DNA of 5,216 bases from assembly GCA_903920405.1 (NCBI GenBank), contig CAIXMC010000197.1, positions 1 through 5,216 of the forward strand, given 5' to 3'. The translations under genes were made by a program, and so were the position numbers. Shown one piece after another: positions 1 to 5,216 of this stretch. The notes under the pieces were generated by a model that was not told the DNA's origin, did not search any database, and saw nothing but the letters and a program-made list of their open reading frames with translations. Position 1 is the stretch's first letter, and every line of letters begins with the position of its first letter. Source of the stretch: an uncultured beta proteobacterium. Its GTDB lineage: Bacteria; Pseudomonadota; Gammaproteobacteria; Burkholderiales; Burkholderiaceae_C.

Positions 1-25
1 GGATTCCCGCCTTCGCGGGAATGAC
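1..25. repeat. GCGGGAAT-type dispersed hairpin repeat, cut by the window edge
   Basis: Bases 3-10 (ATTCCCGC) and 15-22 (GCGGGAAT) form a perfect 8-base inverted repeat around a 4-base loop (CTTC), followed by GAC. Short hairpins of this kind are common as dispersed intergenic repeats in beta- and gammaproteobacteria; the dRS3 repeat of Neisseria has a related ATTCCC...GGGAAT form. It may end transcription of a gene to the left of the window, but no T-run follows it here, so a terminator role is only a guess. The element may extend left beyond base 1. Confidence 0.65.
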
Positions 26-166
26 GGTGGCGGGGTCTTTGACAATGGTAACGTAAAAGCAAAAAAGAACTGTGGACAAACCACCGCGGGCGCGATTCAA
101 CGTCATGTGGAGGCTGCAATGTTCACCTGTCAAGCTGCGCGAACTTGCGTGAGTTTTTTTGTATAA

Positions 167-222
167 CAAATCGGCCTCTAGCGCCCGTCCTACTTGCGTA
201 GTTAGCTATCTTTTTAATAGTA
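167..222. repeat. Comamonadaceae-like intergenic repeat, copy 1
   Basis: This copy carries the 17-base word TTGCGTAGTTAGCTATC at 194-210, which recurs exactly at 4382-4398. The alignment extends about 27 bases to the left without gaps, including a shared CCTCTA at 175-180. On the right, CTAT (206-209) and ATAG (217-220) form a small inverted repeat around CTTTTTA. From memory, intergenic repeats with the pattern CCTCtAGCGC...GCG..AGCTATC..A/T-rich..ATAG are abundant in Comamonadaceae genomes. The family assignment is from recall and not from a search; the boundaries are approximate. Confidence 0.6.
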
Positions 223-283
223 AAACAATCGACTAAATGTATCCCTGTTGGCCACTCCACATCACTTTGCATCGCACCCCATC

Positions 284-315
284 TTGCATGATACAACTCT
301 TCTGATTTTTATAAT
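284..315 (+). promoter_or_regulatory. Possible sigma-70 promoter of mrcA
   Basis: A perfect -10 hexamer TATAAT lies at 310-315, and TTGCAT, which matches 4 of 6 bases of the -35 consensus, lies at 284-289. The spacer is 20 bases, longer than the usual 16-18, so the -35 assignment is weak and the -10 is the stronger half. Transcription would start near base 322, leaving a leader of only about 18 bases before the mrcA ATG. This is an inference from motif and position only. Confidence 0.35.
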
Positions 316-339
316 GAACGCTCTTTAAGCCAAAATTGT

Positions 340-2733
340 ATGACCTTTAATTCTTCAGATTCGCATTCAAACACCACAGACAAAGCCAACGCCAAACTTC
401 CCATGCACTGGGCACTCAAGCTGGTGTTTTGGATGCTGGGACTGGGGCTGGCAAGTGTGGCAAGCGTTTTGCTGGTGGTGGCGATGGCCATGACCGTGGC
501 TTTTCCCAATCTGCCTGATATTTCTGATTTGTCCGATTACCGCCCCAAACTGCCTTTGCGGGTGTTTTCGGCTGAGGGCACTTTGCTGGGTGAGTTTGGT
601 GAAGAACGCCGCCACCTGACGCCGATTGGTGATATTCCAAAGGTCATGAAAGATGCGGTGCTGGCTATTGAAGATTCTCGCTTTTACGAGCATAACGGGG
701 TCGATTACAAAGGCATTTTGCGTGCTGCACTGGCCAACCTTGGCCGCATCAAAAGTCAGGGAGCATCGACCATCACCATGCAGGTAGCGCGCAATGTCTA
801 TCTGTCGTCTGAAAAAACTTTTACCCGCAAAATTTACGAGATTTTGCTCACCTTCAAACTGGAACATCTGCTGACCAAAGACAAAATTCTTGAAATTTAC
901 ATGAATCAGATTTTTCTGGGCAACAGGGCTTACGGTTTTGCCGCCGCCGCCGAGACCTACTTTGGAAAATCCCTGCACAATGTGACCGTGGCCGAGGCCG
1001 CCATGCTGGCCGGATTGCCAAAAGCGCCTTCTGCCTATAACCCGATCAACAACCCCAAACGGTCCATAGCGCGCCAGCGTTACATCATTGACAGAATGCT
1101 GGAAAACGGCTTTATCACCCCGGATCAGGCCGAAGCGGCCAAACTTGAAGAGGTCAAGATCAAGTCCAGTCAGGAGGGTGCAGTCATACACGCTGAATAT
1201 GTGGCTGAAACAGTGCGTCAATTAATGTATGCCCAATACGGCGATGACACCTACACACGCGGTTTGAATGTCTATACCACGCTCAAAACGGCAGATCAGA
1301 TAGCTGCTTATCGGGCGTTGCGTCGTGGCATCATGAATTATGAGCGCCGCCAGGTTTATCGAGGCCCTGAAAAATTTATCAGTCTGCCCAGTGATCCTCA
1401 AGCCGCTGAGGAAATCATTGATGAAGCCCTGCAAGAGCATCCCAATAATGGTGATGTGCTGTCTGCCGTTGTGCTCGAAGCCAACACCAGAATGATCAAG
1501 GCGATTCGCCAAAACGGTGAAATCATTGACATTACGGGTGACGGACTAAAGCCTGCACAATCAGGCCTGTCTGCCAGGGCTGCAGCCAATATCAAAATCC
1601 GTCGCGGTGCCATCATCCGTGTGATTCAACCATCCAAATCGATGTGGGAAATTACCCAGTTGCCCGAAGTCGAGGGTGCATTTGTGGCGATTGACCCGCG
1701 TGATGGTTCTATCAAGGCACTCGTGGGGGGGTTCGATTTTGAGAAAAGCAAATTCAATCACGTCACCCAGGCCTGGCGTCAGCCAGGTTCAAGTTTCAAG
1801 CCGTTCATTTACTCAGCAGCACTAGAGCATGGTGTTACGCCTGCTACGGTCATCAACGACGGCCCCCTCTTTTTTGATGCCGGTGTCACAGGGGGGCAGT
1901 CTTGGGAACCCAAAAACTACGATGGCAAGTTTGAAGGCCCCATGACTCTTCGGCGCGGTTTGGCCAAGTCTAAAAACATGATTTCCATCAGGGTTTTACA
2001 GGTAGTTGGTGCACAAAATGCGCAGCGATGGGTCACCCGTTTTGGCTTTGATGCCAGCAAACACCCACCCTATCTGACGATGGCCTTGGGTGCCGGTTCC
2101 GTCACCCCGATGCAGATGGCCACGGCTTACTCGGTTTTTGCCAATGGTGGCTACCGGGTGAACCCCTGGGTGGTGAGCCGTGTGACCGATCAGAAAGGAC
2201 GGGTGCTGGCGCAAACATCCATCCCCGTGATCAATGAATCTGTGCGAGCCATTGATGCACGCAATGCGTTCATCATGGAAAGTTTGTTACAGGAAGTGAC
2301 CCGTTCGGGCACTGCGGCTTCGGCTCAGGCTGCCTTGAAACGGCCTGACTTGTATGGCAAGACCGGCACCACCAATGATTCCATGGATGCCTGGTTTGCA
2401 GGTTTTCAACCCAGTTTGACAGCCGTGACCTGGATTGGCTACGACACTCCGCGTAATCTAGGTAGCCGCGAAACCGGTGGAGGCTTGAGTTTGCCAGTGT
2501 GGATTGAATTCATGTCTTTCGCGCTGAGAAATGTGCCCGTCTCAGAACCGGAACCACCTGAGGGTGTGGTCAATTCTGGTGGCGAATGGTTTTATGACGA
2601 ATATGTCAGAAGCACAGGCGTGACCACCTTGGGGCTGGACGGCGATGGCAATGCGTCTGACGCAGAACAGACCATTCCCATGCCACCTGAAGATGAGAAA
2701 AAGAAGATTCTTGACCTATTCAAAATGCAGTAA
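340..2733 (+). CDS. mrcA: Penicillin-binding protein 1A (bifunctional transglycosylase/transpeptidase)
   Basis: This class A penicillin-binding protein polymerises lipid II into glycan strands and cross-links the peptides on the periplasmic face of the inner membrane. It has 797 residues (E. coli PBP1a has 850). A short cytoplasmic tail precedes one membrane anchor at about 26-53. The GT51 glycosyltransferase domain (about 75-245) shows [10 protein letters not shown] with the expected catalytic E111, [12 protein letters not shown] (141-152), RKIYE with the second glutamate E167, and [15 protein letters not shown] (180-194). An OB-like linker region spans about 310-430. The transpeptidase domain (about 445-720) has SSFK with acylated S484 and K487, SKN (544-546) and KTGTT (674-678), so all active-site motifs are intact. 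The ATG at 340 lacks a clear Shine-Dalgarno sequence; M22 (base 403) is an alternative start but would shorten the cytoplasmic tail to a few residues. The 3' end overlaps cyaY, which runs the other way, by 18 bases. Confidence 0.97.
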   Translation: MTFNSSDSHSNTTDKANAKLPMHWALKLVFWMLGLGLASVASVLLVVAMAMTVAFPNLPDISDLSDYRPKLPLRVFSAEGTLLGEFGEERRHLTPIGDIPKVMKDAVLAIEDSRFYEHNGVDYKGILRAALANLGRIKSQGASTITMQVARNVYLSSEKTFTRKIYEILLTFKLEHLLTKDKILEIYMNQIFLGNRAYGFAAAAETYFGKSLHNVTVAEAAMLAGLPKAPSAYNPINNPKRSIARQRYIIDRMLENGFITPDQAEAAKLEEVKIKSSQEGAVIHAEYVAETVRQLMYAQYGDDTYTRGLNVYTTLKTADQIAAYRALRRGIMNYERRQVYRGPEKFISLPSDPQAAEEIIDEALQEHPNNGDVLSAVVLEANTRMIKAIRQNGEIIDITGDGLKPAQSGLSARAAANIKIRRGAIIRVIQPSKSMWEITQLPEVEGAFVAIDPRDGSIKALVGGFDFEKSKFNHVTQAWRQPGSSFKPFIYSAALEHGVTPATVINDGPLFFDAGVTGGQSWEPKNYDGKFEGPMTLRRGLAKSKNMISIRVLQVVGAQNAQRWVTRFGFDASKHPPYLTMALGAGSVTPMQMATAYSVFANGGYRVNPWVVSRVTDQKGRVLAQTSIPVINESVRAIDARNAFIMESLLQEVTRSGTAASAQAALKRPDLYGKTGTTNDSMDAWFAGFQPSLTAVTWIGYDTPRNLGSRETGGGLSLPVWIEFMSFALRNVPVSEPEPPEGVVNSGGEWFYDEYVRSTGVTTLGLDGDGNASDAEQTIPMPPEDEKKKILDLFKMQ

Positions 2734-3042
2734 GCAGCCCGCTTGCTCGCTAGCCAAGCGTGAGAGCGAGGCAAAAAACTCGCCCTGACCCTTGGTATCA
2801 AGCCATTGTTTGCCATTAAATTTATAGTGAAAACCGCCACTCTGGGAAGCCAGCCAAATTTCGTGAAGCGGTTTTTGCAGGTTGATGACCATTTGGCTCT
2901 GGTTGGCGAACACCAGCGTCACCATGCCCCCAACGCGCTGATTGTCGATATCAACAATCAAATCATCGTTGATGCGGTCACAACTGGCCTCGACAGCCAA
3001 AAGAACGCGCTCTGCGCCATCCATAAACTCGTTGTCAGTCAT
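2716..3042 (-). CDS. cyaY: Iron donor protein CyaY (bacterial frataxin)
   Basis: Frataxin homologue of 108 residues, close to the 106 of E. coli CyaY. The family binds iron through acidic residues and modulates iron-sulfur cluster assembly by IscS/IscU in the cytoplasm. Recognisable features are the N-terminal acidic helix ([14 protein letters not shown] through [10 protein letters not shown]) and the conserved beta-sheet core [20 protein letters not shown] followed by the W of KQWLDT, nearly the same pattern as E. coli (INRQEPLHQVWLA..GGYHF). A longer frame reaches an ATG at 3072, but the start at 3042 is preferred: it matches family N-termini and has GGTGGAA five bases upstream (3048-3054). 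The gene is tail to tail with mrcA (18-base overlap) and head to head with the lptM-like gene (12 bases between start codons). A TAGAAT on the minus strand at 3073-3078 could be a -10 box, but I see no good -35. Confidence 0.95.
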   Translation of the reverse strand: MTDNEFMDGAERVLLAVEASCDRINDDLIVDIDNQRVGGMVTLVFANQSQMVINLQKPLHEIWLASQSGGFHYKFNGKQWLDTKGQGEFFASLSRLASEQAGCLLHFE

Positions 3043-3047
3043 TAAAA

Positions 3048-3054
3048 TTCCACC
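3048..3054 (-). promoter_or_regulatory. Ribosome binding site of cyaY
   Basis: On the minus strand GGTGGAA lies five bases before the ATG at 3042. It decides the cyaY start against the upstream in-frame ATG at 3072. On the plus strand the same seven bases directly abut the ATG of the lptM-like gene at 3055, so one short segment serves both genes. Confidence 0.5.
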
Positions 3055-3204
3055 ATGCTGTTTGTTCAACAAATTCTACAGACCTTGGCGTTGGCTGTTA
3101 CCCTTGCTGTTGTCACAGTGGGTTTAGCAGCATGTGGGCAGACCGGTGCGCTGTATTTGCCCACACCGCCAGAGCACCCGTCCACTGTGCCAGCATCGCC
3201 GTAA
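3055..3204 (+). CDS. lptM: LptM-type small lipoprotein (LPS translocon maturation)
   Basis: A 49-residue lipoprotein. The N-terminus is a hydrophobic signal segment (residues 7-26) with no positively charged residue, which is unusual, ending in the lipobox LAAC with lipidated C27. The mature part begins [14 protein letters not shown], the hallmark CGxxGxLYxP motif of LptM (formerly YifL); E. coli LptM begins CGLKGPLYFP. LptM assists assembly and disulfide maturation of the LptDE outer-membrane LPS translocon. Position supports the call, since divergence from cyaY is the usual arrangement (cyaY-yifL-dapF in E. coli, cyaY-lptM-lysA in many betaproteobacteria). The ATG at 3055 is the first possible start after an in-frame stop at 3043-3045, and it has no Shine-Dalgarno sequence. 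Its promoter must lie inside cyaY. It is followed after 46 bases by the CAP lipoprotein gene, possibly in the same transcript. Confidence 0.87.
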   Translation: MLFVQQILQTLALAVTLAVVTVGLAACGQTGALYLPTPPEHPSTVPASP

Positions 3205-3240
3205 CCCGTGTTTTAACTTGCCACACCTTTCCATACCCAC

Positions 3241-3245
3241 AAGGA
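3241..3245 (+). promoter_or_regulatory. Ribosome binding site of the CAP-domain lipoprotein gene
   Basis: AAGGA lies five bases before the ATG at 3251. It fixes the start of the lipoprotein, because the reading frame stays open upstream to an ATG at 3134 inside the lptM-like gene. Starting there would bury the signal peptide behind 39 arginine- and proline-rich residues. Confidence 0.65.
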
Positions 3246-3250
3246 TTTCC

Positions 3251-4276
3251 ATGCGCTGGACTCTATTTTGCATCGTCGTCCCTTTGCTGATGGTTGGCTG
3301 TGGAGGTGGTGGCGATAGCGCTGTTGTCTCGACTTTTGCCCCCGAAAATGACAACCTTGTGACTTATGTTCCCGTGGACATCCCGTATGCTGACTATGCA
3401 GCAGGATCGGCGGAACTGGGGGGCTGGACCGTGTTGCAACAGTCGCGTGTGCTGTGTGGTTTTGGTGCATTGATGCAAAATCATCAACTTGATGCCGCTG
3501 CCAAAGCACATGCCAAATACTTGATCAGCGTCTCATTGGCCACAGGTCAATCGCTCTTAAGCCACTATGAAACTGATACCACGAACCCCAATTACACTGG
3601 GTACACCCCTTGGAATCGCGCAGAGGTACAGGGTTACGGCACACAGGTTGGAGAAATTCTGGAAAGTTTGGTGTGGACTTACGATGTTTCCAACCCCCCT
3701 GCCCTGCCCTCACTAGAGCAGCGCGGTGCGCAGTCCATGCGTAGCCTGCTCAACACCGTTTATCACCTGAGTGGTGCCATGTACGATGGTTCAGATGTGG
3801 GTTTTGGGGCTGATGTGCAGGTGGCCGTCAACGGCACATTGCGCCGCGAGGAATACCGCTTTGGTTCACTCAATGGGTATCAACATACCAACGAACGCAT
3901 TCGTTTGGGTGCAGGCAAGCTGGCTACTTACCCATGTGAGGGCAGCAGCAACATCCCAAGCACTTTTATACCCTCCAATGAAAGCCCCAACCCATTTCCC
4001 CATATGGCAAACGGCCAAGCCATGGGGCCACCGATGTACATCAAGGTGGATAGCGGACAAGTGCTGACGATATCCAATGCCAGTGTGATGGCTGGCAGCA
4101 GCACAGTACCCATCACTCTTTTGACCCACAACAATGACACAAACATTGATGCCAATGAGGTGTTTGTGATTCCTACCAGTGCGTTAGACACCCATACCAG
4201 CTACCAGGTGAATTTTTCAGGCAGCATCAACAACACACCGTTTAGCCGCAGTTTTACCATGACGACAGGTTCGTAA
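3251..4276 (+). CDS. CAP (SCP/PR-1-like) domain lipoprotein with C-terminal Ig-like domain
   Basis: A 341-residue predicted lipoprotein. The signal peptide MRWTLFCIVVPLLMVGC has an acceptable lipobox (MVGC, lipidated C17), followed by a glycine-rich linker. Aspartate is not at position +2, so outer-membrane sorting is plausible. The CAP domain (about 57-215) shows R66...CGFGAL, the helix AAAKAHAKYL with H87, SHYET with H105 and E107, NYTGYTPWNRA, and GYGTQVGEILESL with E135. These match the CAP cavity residues (two His and two acidic) that bind metal in some members. C69 and C229 could pair. The C-terminal part (about 256-341) looks like a beta-sandwich of the SbsA Ig-like kind, ending in a SRSFTMTT strand. 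The biochemical role of bacterial CAP proteins is mostly unknown; surface binding or hydrolysis are possibilities only. It lies where lysA often follows lptM, and converges on rep. Confidence 0.82.
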   Translation: MRWTLFCIVVPLLMVGCGGGGDSAVVSTFAPENDNLVTYVPVDIPYADYAAGSAELGGWTVLQQSRVLCGFGALMQNHQLDAAAKAHAKYLISVSLATGQSLLSHYETDTTNPNYTGYTPWNRAEVQGYGTQVGEILESLVWTYDVSNPPALPSLEQRGAQSMRSLLNTVYHLSGAMYDGSDVGFGADVQVAVNGTLRREEYRFGSLNGYQHTNERIRLGAGKLATYPCEGSSNIPSTFIPSNESPNPFPHMANGQAMGPPMYIKVDSGQVLTISNASVMAGSSTVPITLLTHNNDTNIDANEVFVIPTSALDTHTSYQVNFSGSINNTPFSRSFTMTTGS

Positions 4277-4354
4277 GGATAGGGTCGGCAATAAGTTGTG
4301 TATTTGGCCGTCAGAGTTAAAGATGCAGTGCTAGGCGCAAATATTTTTACATGC

Positions 4355-4410
4355 CATTTTGCCCTCTAACCCGCATGGATATTGCGTAGTTAGCTATCAA
4401 AACAAAAGCG
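4355..4410. repeat. Comamonadaceae-like intergenic repeat, copy 2
   Basis: Second copy in the same orientation as copy 1. It carries the identical 17-base core TTGCGTAGTTAGCTATC (4382-4398), a shared CCCTCTA (4362-4368) at the same distance from the core, and an A-rich right flank. It fills much of the 149-base gap between the convergent CAP lipoprotein and rep genes, ending about 16 bases from the rep stop codon. I see no classical stem-plus-T-run terminator in this gap for either gene. The right boundary is approximate. Confidence 0.6.
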
Positions 4411-4425
4411 TTTATACACAAAGCA

Positions 4426-5216
4426 TCACCGCACCAGCGCCCGCGCTGCCGCACTGTCTGCCGCCCTTTGTGCAAACTCCGCACGCAAAGCCCTGAGTTT
4501 TTCACGCGGGTCTTCTTTGGTGGTGGTTTTGTCCAGCGCCATTTCGGCAATAAAGCGGCTGGGCTGGGCGCTGACTTGGTTGCGGCCTTGTTTGCGTTTG
4601 CGACTCCAGCTCACGGCCAGGCTTTGCTTGGCACGGGTGATGCCCACATACATCAGGCGACGTTCTTCTTCCAGGCGCAGGCTGGCGGTGGCTGCTTGAA
4701 CCGTGACATCTTCGCCCTCTGATGCGCTGTCTTTGGGTTTGAAGGGCAACATGCCTTCGGTGATGCCCACCAGCATCACATGGGGCCACTCCAGTCCTTT
4801 GGCTGCGTGCAGAGTGGAGAGCGTGACCATGTTTTGGTCTTTTTCCCGCTCGCCCAGTGTTGAGATCAGCGAGACGGTTTGTGCCACTTCCAGAAGCGAC
4901 TTGACCTCGCTGCTGGTGTTCACACCGGCGACATCGTCAATCTGGCCACCGCAGCGCCCTGACATCCAGTCACAAAAATCCAGCACATTGCTCCAGCGTG
5001 CTGCTGCCATTTTTTCGCTGTCTTCACCGTCGTAGAGGTATTTTTCATAGGCAATGTCTTTAAGCCAATCCAATAAAAAAGTCTTGGCAGCCTCTGCCCC
5101 CAGGGTTTGGCGGGCGCGAAATTCAAGGTCATTGATCTCGCGGCCAAATTCATGCAGACTGCCCAGTGCCCTGCCTGAAATGACACTCGATAGGCTGGAT
5201 GAAAATAAAGCCTCAA
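4426..5216 (-). CDS. rep: ATP-dependent DNA helicase Rep, C-terminal part (5' end outside the window)
   Basis: The frame is open from the right edge (first full codon at 5214) to a TGA at 4426-4428, giving the last 262 residues of a superfamily 1A (UvrD/Rep) 3'-5' helicase, about 40% of a usual Rep. The part visible is the end of domain 2B and of RecA-like domain 2A. Motif V is seen in VTLSTLHAAKGLEWPHVML (4789-4815 covers TLHAAKGLE), and motif VI in EEERRLMYVGITRAK (4627-4671), with the arginines that contact ATP. The later PSRFIAEM and the lysine/arginine-rich tail resemble E. coli Rep (PEPSRFLLELP) more than UvrD, which supports the symbol. Rep removes protein roadblocks ahead of replication forks. 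A TTG at 5071-5073 is not the start: coding continues upstream with helicase-like sequence such as LHEFGREINDLEFRAR. Confidence 0.88.
   Translation of the reverse strand, partial: EALFSSSLSSVISGRALGSLHEFGREINDLEFRARQTLGAEAAKTFLLDWLKDIAYEKYLYDGEDSEKMAAARWSNVLDFCDWMSGRCGGQIDDVAGVNTSSEVKSLLEVAQTVSLISTLGEREKDQNMVTLSTLHAAKGLEWPHVMLVGITEGMLPFKPKDSASEGEDVTVQAATASLRLEEERRLMYVGITRAKQSLAVSWSRKRKQGRNQVSAQPSRFIAEMALDKTTTKEDPREKLRALRAEFAQRAADSAAARALVR

Larger units (their letters stand above)
26..339. other. Intergenic region upstream of mrcA, no gene seen
   Basis: This stretch of about 310 bases has no reading frame that looks like a protein. It holds one copy of a repeat (167-222) and a possible promoter (284-315). 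In many betaproteobacteria mrcA is divergent from pilM, the first gene of the pilMNOPQ type IV pilus operon. No pilM start can be recognised here, so pilM either lies left of the window or is not at this locus. The GTGAGTTTTTTTG stretch near 149-161 has a T-run, but I could not build a good stem in front of it. Confidence 0.6.

Noticed and set aside
136..161. Possible terminator ahead of the T-run at 153-159
   Set aside because: The preceding GCGCGAACTTGCGTGAG gives no continuous stem of useful length.
367..1221. A 284-codon open frame on the minus strand inside mrcA
   Set aside because: It lies entirely within the well-supported PBP1A glycosyltransferase region, its protein is rich in His, Gln and Phe with no recognisable domain, and it fits a shadow frame of the real gene.
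2745..2772. Possible mrcA terminator hairpin (CTCGCT at 2746-2751 with AGCGAG at 2765-2770)
   Set aside because: The stem is only 6 base pairs with a 13-base loop, it is followed by an A-run instead of a T-run on the plus strand, and the bases code for the conserved end of cyaY.
2806..3045. Plus-strand frame of 79 codons opposite cyaY
   Set aside because: It is antisense to the recognisable frataxin core and has no start signal or domain of its own.
3134..3250. N-terminal extension of the CAP lipoprotein to an ATG at 3134
   Set aside because: It overlaps lptM, encodes an Arg/Pro/Cys-rich stretch unlike any signal peptide, and would hide the lipoprotein signal that begins at 3251 behind a good ribosome binding site.
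4468..5035. Plus-strand open frames opposite rep (4468-4722 and 4703-5035)
   Set aside because: They lie opposite conserved helicase motifs V and VI and show no independent protein features.
1..5216. CRISPR array, toxin-antitoxin pair, phage or transposon genes
   Set aside because: No regularly spaced repeats, transposase or integrase motifs, or small paired genes were seen on either strand.

Overview
The window reads as a chromosomal segment of a Gram-negative betaproteobacterium, most likely order Burkholderiales. Three things support this: a class A penicillin-binding protein of PBP1A type, the neighbour pair cyaY / lptM in divergent orientation, and two copies of an intergenic repeat that resembles one I recall from Comamonadaceae. 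By eye the base composition is more balanced than in most high-GC members of that family. No composition calculation was run, and the genus cannot be named from the sequence.

Layout: bases 1-339 hold no convincing gene. They contain a perfect-stem GCGGGAAT hairpin repeat at the left edge, one copy of the Comamonadaceae-like repeat, and a possible promoter. mrcA (PBP1A, 340-2733, +) is complete. It meets cyaY (bacterial frataxin, 2716-3042, -) tail to tail with an 18-base overlap. cyaY and a 49-codon LptM-type lipoprotein gene (3055-3204, +) are head to head with only 12 bases between start codons. Next comes a 341-codon lipoprotein with a CAP/SCP-like domain (3251-4276, +). A 149-base convergent gap holds the second repeat copy. 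The window ends inside rep (DNA helicase, C-terminal 262 codons, - strand, 4426 to the edge).

Functionally this is mostly housekeeping: cell-wall synthesis (mrcA), iron-sulfur/iron handling (cyaY), outer-membrane LPS translocon maturation (lptM) and replication-fork helicase activity (rep). The accessory-looking gene is the CAP-domain lipoprotein, which sits where lysA (diaminopimelate decarboxylase) commonly follows lptM in related genomes. I see no CRISPR array, tRNA, rRNA, transposase, phage gene or defence system, and nothing that I would call a new biological system. The points most worth checking are the repeat family, the very tight cyaY/lptM divergent start region, and the CAP gene in the lysA position.
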